Below are positions 45,001 through 57,633 of a stretch of 64,000 nt of DNA, piece after piece (the first letter of the stretch is position 1; each line of letters starts with the position of its first letter). The position numbers and the translations under genes were made by a program. This DNA comes from Physella acuta (Eukaryota > Mollusca > Gastropoda > Physidae), in the NCBI RefSeq assembly GCF_028476545.1, contig NW_026732380.1:822001-886000 (forward strand), written 5' to 3'. Under the pieces are notes generated by a model. It worked only from the letters and a program-made list of their open reading frames with translations. It searched no databases and was not told the origin of the DNA.

Positions 45001-48000
45001 CCGCATCTACAAGGCAGACACTCAAAAGGTCAACACACCATCAGGCCGAAAAGTATGCAATAAAATATTTACAAATCCATGAGCACAAAGCTTAATCTGC
45101 TCTTTAAATTTGCATTGATTTAAAAAATGGTGCCCCCAGGTGCATTTCATTTGGTTTTTTTTCCATTTCTCCTCGAAATTTAGTGCTATTACAAATTATC
45201 TGTTTATCCCTTATAATATACACAGAGATTTTAGGATTTTTTTGCTTGTCGTCCTCATGGTATGTCTGCCTTTTGGGTGGCTACCTTTTGGCTGTTGGCC
45301 TTATCTCCAGTCAACCTTATTTATGTTGGTCTTTTGTCCATGTCAGCCTTTTGTCCTGACGGCCTTTCGGAGGTCGGCCTTTTGTCATTCTATTTGACTC
45401 ATTGTTATTTATTAAAATAATAAAATTAAATGTGTTGTTATATTCGTAGTCTTCATTTTTTTAATGAGTCTGTTGGGTGAACAATTAGCTCAGGGGCACG
45501 GGAATTTTAGGGTCTAAAATCTAAAAATATGTTTAAAAATCAACTCTTATAAGAGGCTCCTTTGAAATTTAAAAAATATGTTAAAATGGAAACCTAAATT
45601 TCAGAGATTACAATTAAAGATACACAAAACCAGCTGTATCCCCCCCCCCCCCCCTTATTTTTTGGCTAACAATTTGCTGTTAATCTCCCCTTTTTCAATT
45701 ACTTCATAATGTAATTGCGTCATTTTTTAAGTTTTCACATAGTTTGTTTAAAAATAAATGTAATCTAAATGAAATATGTCTAAACTTCTAAATTATTTTT
45801 TGTCAATTTTGAAAGAAATTGTCTTAATTAGAATTGAGGTTGCTGAAAAAATTGTATTGCAAGACTATATTCAAACATTGAGGAATCAATTTCAACAAAA
45901 AATGTAAGAATATTTACCACTAAGACAGTTTAAACCCAATGATGAACAAAACAGTTCATAATCATACAATTCAAGTAAAGTATGGATGTTGATTCCCTAT
46001 TAATCTAATTAGCTAGTGAGATTTTTATGTAATATACCCTGCATATTCTCGATACTGTTTCTTCTGCTTCTTCATCACATTTCCTCTTTATTTCAGAAGG
46101 AGGTTCAGCTGGAGTCACTCCTTGCTCAGGTGCAATCTAAAATGGGATATGTTTATAACCTAAAACTTTTAAATTTCTACTTTACTTGTGTTCAATTCTA
46201 AATAAAGGACGGTGTGGCCTAGCGGTAGTAAGAGAGCTAGACTGCTAACCCGAGAGTCTCTAGTTTGGATCTGGGTTCAAATCAGTGGAACATCTGGAGT
46301 CCACCTAGCTCTAAAGGGTAACTAACTCACAATAGGGAAACAAAGGTGGCTGGTCATATAGCTGACCATGCTATCCCTTCATATGCCGAGGTCTCTGAAG
46401 CAGATGAGCTCTACTTCATCTGTCACGTGTCTTGGGCATTAACGGGAAATGTTTATGTAGTTTATGATGATAAATTCTAAATAAGGAACATAGAGCTATT
46501 TTAGGCAATAAAAATATATGTAACACATAAATTCTGTGCAAAAACTGGAATAAATTATTTTATCCAACTTACATCTAAACAGTAAGTCTGAACTCCATTC
46601 AGGTAATCATTAAGATCTTTATTTAGTTTTTCTAGTTCAAGCACGATTCCTGCATAAGTTTTTTGAAATTCCAAAGTAATTGGTTCTTGAAAAGAGCTCT
46701 GAAAGAGACAAAAGTTGAAGTTAAATAATTTACATATATCAATAAAACTGAGTCACTTAGGAAATTAAACTGAGTGATCTACCCTAAACTTTATCATGAT
46801 ATATTCCTACTAGCCATGGGTACACATTTCATGTGAATTATAGGCCAATATATTATATGCCTTTTAATGTTATACTTGTTTGAAAAAATAATTTATAAAA
46901 TAGTTGTTGGTCAAAATGCAATGTGCTTAACTAAACGTTGAACGATATTAGTGACAAAGCAAATAAATAAATAGCTAAAAATCTGACATTTAAAATAACA
47001 CAGGCTACCAATACCTATTAGAAAAATTAAAACCAAATAGATCTTATATACATTATTAGTCAACACAACACCATATTTAATGCACACACTGATTAAGAGA
47101 CATAAATGATTGTTTAAAACCTGGCTATTCAATAGAATTTGTTGGGTTTTTTTAAATTGTTTGTTTCATAGCATATGTCTTGATTAAAATTTGAATGAAA
47201 TAGTTTATTTCTTCATATACTAAAATTGGAAGATGATGCCATTAGTGTATGGGCGCTTTCCGTATTTTAAACATGTGACTTCATTGTTTTTAGCGCTCGT
47301 CATAACCATAAACACTTTTCCGATTGCATAATTATAATGTGTTTCTACGTTTGAATATACCTTTATTTTTATTTTCCTTCTTTAAATAAAATTTAGTTTA
47401 TACATTTTAAACATCCAACATATTATTTTCAACTAAAGTTCTCCATATATCGCTGAATGTACTGATCTCATAGCTGCAAAAATTTTGCGGACAGAGAGAG
47501 AGAAGTGCTAACATGGGCTTTTATATACTAGGATGTAACATTAACACAGTATTTACACTAACATGTATACTAGACTTGACCTACACTGAGCAAAATCATT
47601 GGACATGTTCTGTATTTTCAGATGACAAAGCATGCCTCAAGCATATCCTAATTTCTAGCATTCAGCTGATGCAAATTGTAACTTAAATATACTAATGTTG
47701 AATTTTGAGCATACACTTTCAAAATTTATTTATTATTTCTCTAGACCCTACTAAAAATTACATTTTTTATAATAGCTTATTATTTCTTTAATTAAATCCC
47801 AAAGACATTTTAGTGAAAAATTGTAATGCATACAATTGTACACTTAAACCAGTTTAGGTTGCAATTAAAGAAATAATTACAAAAATATAATTTAGCCAAA
47901 CTTATTGTTGCAAGTTATTCCTTTCCTTGAACAATATTTTGTTTAAGGGTGTATCCATGTATTTTCAGTTTCCGTCTGATAGAATAATCACCAGATGCTC

Positions 48001-51000
48001 ATGGGATCACACTTGTACTGGCTATAAAAACCGTCAGACAATAAGTGATAGGCTAAGTGAGATCATCATCAAGATACGGGGAAAAAAAAGAATCATAGGT
48101 CCTGCTCTAAAATCTAGGTCTTCTATTCTTAATGATACACTAGTCAATAGTCTCTGTATAGTTATAATCGATCTCACTATTTTTAATGAACTTGGTAGAT
48201 GCAGATTTTCAAAGAAATCAGGTGCTTCAGCAGATAAATATTCAACCCTATTCATTCAGATCACGCAAGCTGTTTCTGAAGGATATAAACAAGCAAAGGA
48301 GCGGCACAAGTTCTAAACCAATATGACTTTAACTAAGTATTATACAGTGACATCAAGTGGGAAATGGCTACCATAGGGTTAGGAAGGGGTAATTTTACTG
48401 CCGAAATGGAGATGTCTTAGACCCACATTGTCATTCACCATCTGCATTTAAATAATAAAGTTCTGTACCCACAATCTATATTTTTTTTTACTTGGATTAC
48501 TCTTTCCTTTAATTATCTAGGTCTTTAAAGCAGACACTCCATGTCAAAGGTTATGCTTGTTTTATAAAATGTTCTAGTATAACATGTTCTGCAGGTGTGA
48601 ACGCTAAAGTATAAATGTTCTGTGGAGAAAATGTTTCCACATAAAAATAATGTTTGGCTGGCTTTATCAGTGTTCTAAACGTGTATAGTGTAAAGGCAGA
48701 GTTAAGGAGATGTAATCAGACTATAAACATGTTTTTTAATACTTATATTTTTTGGAGATGTGTGAAAATCTTAATTTTGATTTAAAAAAAAAATATTTCC
48801 TGTTTTCTATAGATCTATTGTCTACTCCATATCCCAAAAAGTAAAAAGTGGAAAAACATAATTAATAGAAATTGTACACCATGATCATTATAAGGCTTAT
48901 GCAATAAAAAATAACCTTTTTTTCAGCTGTTGTGTTCATGTCACTCAACTGCTTAATCCAATCTTTCTTAACTTGAAGAATTTTAGAAAGCCGTGTCTGA
49001 AAATAAAATTAACCAAAAATAACATAAGGCCCAGAACAAATTACATCTGATGACTTCTAACCTAGTAGCTTGATAATATACAAGTTTTTAACTAAAGCAA
49101 TTTTTCCTGACTTAGTTCGAATTACATATGTTCAAGGCAAAACCTTGAAAGACACAACAAAAAAAATTGTAGTTTCTTGTTATATGTGATGAAATAAGAG
49201 TTTAAAAAACCGACCCTTTGCATATGTAATTAACACTTAGATTATATACAATTTATTTGTTTTATGCTGTTTCGCCTGGTCATATAAAATATCCTTTGTA
49301 TTGTGAAACTGATCTGTAGTTGCTATTGATTTTCTAAGGTTTTTTCTATACTTTAAACACTTATTAACTATTGTCGTCCACATTCCTTCATTTCATGGTG
49401 GCTGTCTTCATAATCCAGTGGATGACATGGAGTAAGGGGAGTGGCAACACAGGCATCCATTTGTTAGTTGACCACTATGGACTCTTCTGAATGAGGATTA
49501 TTATCTTGTTTGGAATGCCAGTGACATGGGGTTTAGAAAGGATCTCTCAATCTACACTGTCAACTAAACTGATGTACAGTGGCAACTTTCACTCTAGTGA
49601 CTGCTCAACTATGATGCAAAATATTGCAATACGGTCTGTGAAGGATTTATTCTCTCTTAAGCATGTTTGCTAATCTTTTAACTTACGATAAAGTATATTC
49701 TTTATACTACTGAACCTCATAAAGTGGATATTACAATGCTACAGATGCATCCAGATGCTTTTGAAACATCTGCTGGGATTTTATCAGGTCAAGCTGCTTT
49801 CCCACATTTCATCTGTAGTTGATTTTACTTCATAATCCCCTTTTGGATAAAAACCTTAAAATAAATTCACCTTTTCCTATTTTTATAATTGACAAAGTAG
49901 GGGAATGGGTCATCATCATGCCCAAGACACCTAGGGCCGCCTAAAAAAATGGATAGGTGGAAATATTACCAACCACTAGGGGCTATCACAAATGCATAGG
50001 ACAGCTGATTGAACAATGTGTATCTCATAAATCAATCTTAAAGTTATTTAAAAATTTTAACAGTATATTGAAAACTTACCACTAAAACCAAGAATTTGAT
50101 GGGAAACCCCCCATAGGTTCCACCTTCCAGACTGACCAGTTTACCTTTAAAAGGTGATTGAGCTTCAAATCCTTCTGAGGCAGGAAACTGCAGACAAAAT
50201 GCAATCATTTTTAAACTAAATTAATAAAAGGGGGCTAAATTATATTTAAAACAGTAGTTATGTATCCATGCATGCATTTTACTTAGAATATATATTAGTA
50301 TGTTGTATGTGAAGTTATTCTAGCTGGATTTTTAAAATCAATTTACAGAGTAATTACTCAGAAACATAAACCGTGTCTTACAGCTGGTCTTATAGAAACA
50401 TCTCCACCCGTTTGCTGAAAAAAGGAAAAAAGGAAAAACCAACGTTAGTTACATATTCTTTGAAAAATATGAGTGACTAAAATAGTGACTACAAATGCAG
50501 CATTACACAAAATACTCACAAAAGAGTTTGGGGAACCATAACCTGGTATGAATTTTGGTGGAGGAATGTGGGAGACTTGTTTTACAGGTTGACGTTTTTG
50601 TTTCTCTTGAAATGATGTAATAGATATAGTATCTGGTGGTTCATCACTCTAAAAAATTGTTTAAGATGTTAACAATTCCAAACATTTATTATTTGAATAA
50701 TAAAGAAGCACAAGTGAAATGAACTTTACTTACCCAAACTTCATAATCAGGTATTGAATGTGTTCCTAGTCCAGGTCTGTCAAAAGTAACCCTATAAGAA
50801 CTGTCAGCTGTGTCTAATGCAGCAATAGTTCCAGTGAAAAGTCCATCTTGTGGTTTACGTAGACGAGCTACACAAATATTTCAGAAAATACTTCACTAAA
50901 TCAGTAATTTTTGTAACAAAATTTAATAAACAGGGAGTGATCTCCCCTAAACTTTCTCGAATATTCTTATATAACATTACGGGGGATGGCAACTCGGGAA

Positions 51001-54000
51001 ATAGACATGATTTTTAATCAATTTTTAATTACTTAAACTTTTAAAAATAGAATAGAATCTCCTAGGAAAAAAGAATTGCACATCAAGTGAACGCCAAACA
51101 AAATGTGTATAATAGTGCGGAATATTATTAGTACTTTATAAATTCACATGCGGTTTTTGAGAAATCGGAAATAGCATACATTACTACTTCCGGTCAATGG
51201 AAGTTACTCAAAATTTGATAGAAGGCAGATAATTAGATCTTTTACTTATATGTGAAATTTCATTTATCTATCTGAAATAGTACTCAAGTTATAGGCTTTT
51301 GAAAAATTGAAAGTAGAATAAGTTCCACTTCCGGTTATCGGAAATCGATGAAAAGTTGATACAGATCTACAAATTTGATATAATACTTATATATGAAATT
51401 TCATCAGCCTAGCTGTAATGGTACTCAGGTTATCGGACAAGATTGCAAAACTACGTTTTTCAGACTCAGGGATCTTTATACGATAAGTATACGAGAAAGT
51501 AAAAAAGGTAAAAGTAATATACCTGTAACTTTAGTACCAATGACTAAGTGTAAAGGTATCTCATCAGGCAACTCTTTTATAGAACTAAACTCAGTAGTTT
51601 TCCTTTGTTGAAGTTGACGAATTTTTTCTCTCCTTTCCTCTAAAACAGATCTTTCCTCTGCTAAAAATGCCGGAGAACATCTGTACAAAAATTGCATTCG
51701 AATTTTTAAAATTACAATGGTAATAATTGTTATATGCACTGGAATTTCTTTAATTTTACACATACTTTGTGCAACTTTGACAATTTAATTAACTATAAAC
51801 TATTATAAGATAAAGTGACTTAGCATAATTAAATTTGAATATTTACCTTCTTGGTTTACCCATTAGCCTACGTATTTTATTCCATTCGACTCGACGTAGC
51901 TTCTTACATTTAAGTTGAGGAAAAGACTCTCGTAAACAAATGCAAAAATCATTCTCTCCTAAAAACAGAGGCCTTGAAAAAAAGAACAATATTATTTTTT
52001 TGTTATTAAATTATTCCAATTATTATATTTAACAAATATTTCCAGTAGTATTTTTTGTAAAAAAGGACTACTTACGCATCTATGTTTGAGTAGAACCACT
52101 CATAACATACCCATTTATGGGCTTTAGGCAGTTTAAGTAAATTACGTAACCTCATGCCAGTTGCCTGAGCTGCTTTCTTATCTAAACCAATCGACACCAC
52201 ATGCTCTGGCTGAGGTAATGACTGAAAATATTTAAAGTGGTGGGAGTTACCATAAAAAAATGAATTGGAAGTAAGCAGAAGAGAATTTTGGTAACAAAAA
52301 AACTGTTTAATGTTTAACAAAAACTCACGAGTGGCTGCTGAATTACTCGTCTCTTCGGCGTTCTACTAACTTGATAATCTGTTTCTTCATCATCGTTAAA
52401 AAATCTTGCATTCTTTTTTCTAATACGAGCTGGCTGTAGGACAACATGGTTAAGGTTTACTGCAGTTTACTTTAAGAAAACTACAAAATTTAGATATCTT
52501 ATGTTTTAATTCAAAAACAAAAGTGGTCTATTAAAATGTACTTTATAAAGCATTACATTAGAGCTCAATTGTTGTAATCTGACTCTAAAGTGACTTAAAA
52601 AATGCATATGAGAAATTGGGCAGGAGAAGAAAAGAAGGACCTTATGATGCCTTACAATCTATCAGCAGAGACTACAGAATCAGGTGAATTATTTTATCTA
52701 CCGTTAGTTGTGTTATTTAAATACGTATTTCTTTTGGAAAATTACTATAGTAAAAATATTTGGATAGAAATGTCTAGTAAAAGCATAGAGTAAATGTTTA
52801 AAGTTGTAATTAAAGGTCCATACATCATTGCAGAATACACTTCTATTAATAGCAACTACATATTTGATCTAGGATTATATACATATTTTGGAATAAATAG
52901 ACAGAAAAAATACTTTGTAAATAAAAAATAATATATGTGACTGCTTTTTTAAATATACAATTTAATATTACTTATTATAACTTAGAAAACTATTTTAACA
53001 TACAAAATATTTAACAACAAATGCTACTTACATAGTGACCCATCCTCTGAGGAGATCCTAAGCCTATAAAAATTAGAATTGTATTTACTTAAAAGGAAAA
53101 TACTACCATGGCAAGAAATAGAAATTTCCCAAGTACACTTTTTTTTATAACTAGGCTACAGAGAAATTAGTGATTTAAAAAAAAACTATTCTAAAAATCA
53201 AAACGCCTCTACAAATAAGATACTAGTGAATAAACCAAAACTCAGAATTCTAAAATACAAATTAGGAACTTAAAAATTAATTTTATTATGGATTTAATGT
53301 AAGCAAGAAATATTTCAGAACAAAAAAAAAACTTTCCAGATAAATTCTTTGCGGATGATAACGCAAGAAAATCTCATTTTCAACCCTACTGGCCCTAATT
53401 AGATGTTAAATTAAAAACCAATTCAAAGATTACTATATTCCATATCAAAAAGGTTGATTTTATAATCTTACCTTCTTTGAGACTGACTAAGGCTTGAGCA
53501 GAACCTGTCAAATACAATTTTTTTTAAACATTTCTACTTAGGAATATTAAATTTTCCAAATATATAGTTTTATGTAGAGATAAGTACATTGGCATAGTTT
53601 ATGATAGTTATCAGCAGCTATCCATAACACAGAGAGAGAGAGGGTACAATTCTAGGTCTAGAAATTTAACATAAATTTACAATCTAATATATAAAGCTCA
53701 ATTCTGTATGTAAAAATAAGTTTGTTTGTTTGTCGTTGACATACTTCGATGGATTTAAGTGTTAGACTATTATCGTGCTCATAGTCTAAATTTATGAGTT
53801 AAAAAATTACTATTGAAAGTGTTGGGAAATAATTTTCATTTTTCAAACTGATAGTAATAATTGTCGGCATGTTCATTAAACATAATTTTTTTAAAATAAC
53901 AAAAATTTTAATTATGTCTGAAAATTATTTATATTTAGTCCTTTAGCACTTACTTCCCTTTGATAAATTAGGAAAACACAATTACTTCCCTTTATAAAAC

Positions 54001-56882
54001 ATTGCATTAGTGGAAAATAATTTACTTTTTATTACTTTGTTTTGGTGTTGGGAAAAAATAATTACATAATTAGCGGGGATTGATTAAGTGCAAATGTTGT
54101 AGGTATTTTACAAATAAGCTTGGAGTATTATAATTGTTCATTTGGTTTGGTTTGGCACCTACGTTCTTTTAAGTGAGTGCAAAAGACTATGAATAATTTG
54201 GGGTACTGTAGTCGATTATTAAGCTGAAACAGGCGATTCTGCCCCCGGGCTAGACTGTGAGCACTTTGCGTTTATGTTCGCGTTAGTGTTTTCTTTGTGT
54301 TTAGGTTGGGTTTGTGTTAGTGGTTGCGTTTTTGATTTGGTTCGTTTTTGTTCTTTCTTTTTTCGTTTTCATTTGTGTTTTTTTCTTTGGGTTTGTGTTT
54401 GTATTTGTGTTTGGTTTTGCGTTTGGATTTGGTTTGTTTTCGTTTGTGTTTTTTTCTTTGGGTTTGTGTTTGTGGTTGCTTTTGCGTTTGGATTTGGTTT
54501 GTTTTCGTTTGTTTTTTTCTTTGTGTTCGTATTGGTGTTTGTGGTTGTGGTTGGGTTTGTTGTTAGGTTTTTGTTTTCATTTGCTTTTTCGTTTGTTTTT
54601 TTCTTTGTGTTCGTATTGGTGTTTGTGATTGTGGTTGGGTTTGTTGTTAGGTTTTTGTTTTCGTTTGTATTTGTAATTGTGTTAGCGTTATGTTTGCGTT
54701 TTGTTGTTTTAGTTGGTTGTGGTTTGGGTGGGCAATGCCGGGTTTATGATGATTACTAAACACACAGGTAATGGTCTTTAACAGAAAGGTTTTTCACAGA
54801 AGCCAGAGCAGGGCCTGGCCGGCTAGTAATTAATATAAAAACAAGAAGAGAGTAGAAAATAAATTTATATTATATTATATATAGGCCTATACACAGAAAA
54901 GTACACCAGAACATAAATTTTACTTATATTACATTAGGCATATATACAAAGAATTATTTTGGATTTTATGCTGGCTACGGCAGCATTAACAATCTCAGAG
55001 CTATGTAGAATCTAGAAGCCAATTTTTTTATTGGTTGCTTGAACATGTTAGTATATAGAGATTCAAACTAGATCTGTATCTAGATCTAGAAGTAGATGAT
55101 CAAAAATATATTTAACCAACAGCGGTATTTATCAACACACAGCACTTAACTCTTAATTAGATTTGCCTTTGCTACAAGAGCTACACACAGTGGCGTGCAG
55201 ACCTATGTAGATGCCCGGGCCAACTCAAGCGGAAGATGCCCCCCCATATATATATATATGTGTGTGTGTGTGTGTATGTATATAAAGCTTAATTAAAAAT
55301 TGAAGTTAGTACAAATAGAAAAGCATTTTTAAAAAATGTACTTAGCAAGATGAAAACATTGACTCCCAAGGAAGAACAACTCAAATGTTTTAATGGGTGA
55401 AACTTCAGGACGGGGAGACAGTTGGGGGACCTGTGTGTGTGTGTGTGTGTGTGTGTGGAGATGTTATATGCCATGCCCTACAATAGAGTCTCATCCGGTT
55501 TTGTATTACCTTGATGGACAGCGGTAATGCCTTTATTTATAGGATACTTCTCTCTTGGCCTGTTTGGGAATTCCTATAGTGCAATTAATACAAGTGAGAG
55601 TGTGCCTGAACTAGAGATGTTTCACATTTTTTAAATCTCTAAACTACTTGGTCAAAAGGTCAATGCTTTAAGGAGATGTGATGCTAGGTACTCTAAAACA
55701 TCGGTCCATGTCTAAGTCTAACCATCTACTTCGCTATGTCAGACCCTCCCTACAACTTGGACGTGTTTTCCCAAATTTAACACCCAGGTAATGCCATTGT
55801 GTTTATCAGCACCACTTTTTGACCTTCGGTCTTCATTATCCAAAGTAATTTATAGCGTTTCTCTGGCATATTTGGCACTGCCATCTATAATTAGTTTACA
55901 TCACGTGAAAAAACCGCCATTTTTCACGAGGTAAACATTTTTAAAACTAATTCCAAGAAAGTCACTTGAGCGTATAAGAAAAATGTCCGAAACTAAGCAT
56001 TCGCTTAGGTAGCCATGTTGTTGTTAGCAACTAACCACGCCCACAGGGTTTGTGAGTATTGCTAGTATAAAATACGATCGTTACGCTAGCTGGTTCAGGT
56101 GGCCGAAGAAAAAAGAAAAGAGGGAAAAAAATATCGCAAGTAGCACGTCACTAAAACATGACTATCTCAAATTCAATGCGTAGGAATATAAAATGATTGA
56201 TACATATTAAGAGTAGAATGGCAGAGGAATAATATAGTACTTTGGGTTTGTTTCTGTGTTAAATGGTTACAAAATCGCGCCCAATGAAAGTCGGGAGTTC
56301 ACTCTAGATCTAGCTGTAATCCTAGTGTTTTCCTAACGTTTTTGTGTTTCGGTTGTGTTTATATTATAATAAAATACGCTCAACAGGAGGTGACCGCAAA
56401 GACCATAGAAAACACCAAGCTGTAAGCGCGCTCCCTACCACCCCCAGCCCTACATGGTCTGGTGAGCTGTGGTTCACGCTAACTGCTAACAATCTTACAG
56501 CCGAGTTTAGTGCCGGCTATTAGGGGCAGATAATTTAGTTTGAAACTATTTTAAACTCAGGGTAGGTAACTAAGTGGAGGCTGCTTTAACGGGGGGGGGG
56601 GGGGGTAGGGGGAAAAGGGGGGGGGTATAGTCCTTAACGAGCTACTGGATATGATCTGTGTTTTAAAAATATTTTCAGTGGCAGCGTTGGTAGGCCTACT
56701 GTCGAATTCACAAATTATGAATTACTGAAAAGTAGAAAATAAAACAACTAAATAGCAACGTATGATACGCCGCGGGTCGGCTCGTTAAGATATAAACTAG
56801 ATCTAATGATCTTGTAACTTGTTATTATGAATTTCACTTTTCTCTCAAATCCCTTACTTGCAACCGAATCTTCCGTCGCCAT
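42066..56882 (-). CDS. LIN9: LIN9, MuvB/DREAM complex subunit
   Basis: Seventeen exons, all GT-AG and phase-consistent: 56858-56882, 53472-53504, 53032-53063, 52329-52433, 52076-52221, 51847-51972, 51523-51680, 50734-50867, 50520-50648, 50382-50414, 50080-50187, 48916-48996, 46573-46698, 46038-46136, 44359-44443, 44178-44262, 42066-42168. They total 1608 nt, 535 residues (human about 542). LIN9 is a scaffold of MuvB, which with E2F4/p130 represses and with B-Myb/FOXM1 activates cell-cycle genes in the nucleus. Seen: SAQALVSLKEG near the N-terminus, MRLRNLLKLPKAHKWVCYEW and FYSNID (about 85-113), the DIRP domain from VEWNKIRRLMGKPRRCSPAF through LPDEIPLHLVIGTKV to FDRPGLGTHSIPDYEV (about 135-253), a predicted helical C-terminal half, and a C-terminus with QSGLSQMGNLHAFA. 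Exon 1 codes only eight residues plus one base. The exon 6 acceptor at 51972 was chosen over 51958 because it restores the conserved PLF. Exon 15 uses donor GTGTAA to keep phase. The gene looks intact. Confidence 0.97.
44880..45400. mobile_element. Foldback element with GGCCTTTTGTC arms
   Basis: The left arm (about 44890-45055) carries several GACAAAAGGCC-like words; the right arm (about 45245-45395) carries the inverse, GGCCTTTTGTC, repeated at roughly 15-20 bp spacing. A 190-bp AT-rich loop separates them. It lies in the LIN9 intron between 44443 and 46038. No protein or exact target duplication was seen. Confidence 0.6.
46203..46475 (+). mobile_element. SINE-2, tRNA-derived
   Basis: A tRNA-like head with A box TGGCCTAGCGGTAG (46215-46228) and B box GGGTTCAAATC (46273-46283), then a body with GTCCACCTAGCTCTAAAGG and GCTATCCCTTC. 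It lies in the LIN9 intron between 46136 and 46573, antisense to LIN9. Relatives lie at 31308 and 59518. Confidence 0.85.
47957..48316 (+). CDS. Unrecognised 119-codon open frame
   Basis: An ATG-initiated frame on the strand opposite LIN9, inside its intron between 46698 and 48916. It is basic and contains FPSDRIITRCSWDHTCTG and ends AKERHKF. A CAG that could be a splice acceptor lies just after the ATG. No domain was recognised. It could be a chance frame, a decayed repeat or an exon of an unknown gene; nothing beyond the open frame supports it. Confidence 0.15.
   Translation: MYFQFPSDRIITRCSWDHTCTGYKNRQTISDRLSEIIIKIRGKKRIIGPALKSRSSILNDTLVNSLCIVIIDLTIFNELGRCRFSKKSGASADKYSTLFIQITQAVSEGYKQAKERHKF
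50933..51503. mobile_element. TIR element T, copy 2, in LIN9 intron 7
   Basis: Inverted relative to copy 1. It begins GGGAGTGATCTCCCCTAAAC and ends TATACGAGAAAGTAAA. It lies in the intron between 50867 and 51523, its end about 20 bp from the exon 7 splice donor. It lacks the nested MITE of copy 1 and so shows the empty target. Confidence 0.72.
53683..54826 (+). mobile_element. Non-autonomous Helitron, copy B
   Basis: Starts TCTAATATATAAAGCTCAAT after an A and ends GGCCTGGCCGGCTAG followed by T. It matches copy A (22648-23738) end to end, including ATTGTCGGCATGTTCATT, the T/G-rich interior and CAATGCCGGGTTTATGATG. It lies in LIN9 intron 1. Phe/Val-rich open frames of up to 161 codons come from the T/G-rich tract. 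Confidence 0.82.
55186..55280. repeat. MITE-like end with TA/TG microsatellite
   Basis: CAGTGGCGTGCAGACC at about 55190 resembles a family-1 MITE end and runs into a (TA)n(TG)n microsatellite (55246-55276). The other end was not identified. Confidence 0.4.
55430..55457. repeat. (GT)n microsatellite in LIN9 intron 1
   Basis: About 14 GT dinucleotides. Confidence 0.95.
56344..56787 (+). repeat. Unclassified interspersed repeat R, copy B
   Basis: Inverted relative to copy A at 23771-24392; here GCTGTAAGCGCGCTCCC is at the left and CCGCGGGTCGGCTCGTTA at the right. The leading block TTTCGGTTGTGTTTAT to GCTCAACAGGAGGTGA also occurs alone at about 21037-21078. It ends 70 bp from LIN9 exon 1. Confidence 0.75.
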
Positions 56883-56925
56883 TTTGTCGCGCCTCTATTT
56901 CAAATGAGCTTATCACGTGATTTTT
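56883..56925 (-). promoter_or_regulatory. LIN9: LIN9 proximal promoter motifs
   Basis: Read on the minus strand just upstream of the ATG: an E-box-like CACGTG (about 56914-56919), the CHR-type hexamer TTTGAA (56899-56904), then GGCGCGAC (56886-56893), which resembles an E2F site. Motif identity is seen; function and the transcription start are inferred. Confidence 0.4.
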
Positions 56926-57171
56926 AACTCTCGTCTCAAAAAGTTAAGCTAGGCGATCCTAGCCAATCCTAGGCTATAGTTCGGGCCTAGAAATCTAGGC
57001 TAGATCTAGCTCGTTATGTCTAGGCCTAGTGACGAAATTAAACCACTGAAATTTCTGACATATCCGTACTGCCGAAATCGTGTTTCGTTTTTTTTGGTAT
57101 GGATAAAAAATACAAATATTGATTTTAAACCTAACCCCAACATTAGCGCCAACCCTAACTCTACCCCTAAG

Positions 57172-57295
57172 TTGAGGTGTGACATCATTTTGGGGGGGGG
57201 GGGGGGGTCTGGCTTTTTGTGACGACGTGTGACGGAGGGGAGGGGGGTAAAATCGTCAAAAAAAAGCGTGACGTCATTTATGGATGACCCCTAAC
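57172..57295 (-). mobile_element. MITE family 3, end fragment
   Basis: Ends GTGACGTCATTTATGGATGAC, the inverse of the terminus at 57722, and shares the internal GTGTGACGGAGGGGAGG and GTCTGGCTTTTTGT blocks. Confidence 0.8.
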
Positions 57296-57362
57296 CTAAT
57301 TATAATTTATTTTGACTTTTCTAAAAGCAAAAAAGAATTTTGTCAGTATGGGCAATACTAAA

Positions 57363-57455
57363 ATTAAAAATTAATTTATATAGAAAATATATACTTTTAC
57401 CAGTGTCACCCCCCCCCCCCTCCCACGGATAAAAAAAAGTCAGAAAAAAAACACT
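57363..57455. mobile_element. MITE family 2, partial copy
   Basis: Shares TATATAGAAAATATATACTTTT, shortened here to its conserved core GAAAATATATACTTTT, with the copy at 23961-24146, then a poly-C tract and an end like GTCAGAAAAAAAACACT. Confidence 0.6.
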
Positions 57456-57555
57456 ATCTGCCTGATTGAGGTTTAGCGGCTAAAGTAGGAAACGGGTCTA
57501 GATAATATTAATAGAAGTAGTGTCTATCTTTATAGTGTGTATGATCTATAAATGC

Positions 57556-57633
57556 GACCAGTGCTTCTTTCAGACATTTTTCTCCCCGGGGGGTTGGGTC
57601 CCTTGAAATTATCAGGGGGAGGGGGTGGACACT
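57556..57633. mobile_element. MITE family 2, partial copy
   Basis: Begins CAGTGCTTCTTTCAGACATT with the CTTGAAATT block and G-rich interior, and stops where LINE sequence begins near 57634. Confidence 0.6.

Noticed and set aside
46203-46290. A functional tRNA gene
   Set aside because: It is the head of SINE-2, with related bodies at 31308 and 59518.
51847-51958. LIN9 exon 6 beginning at the AG next to 51958
   Set aside because: The alternative acceptor giving 51972 keeps phase with exon 5 and restores the conserved PLF segment.
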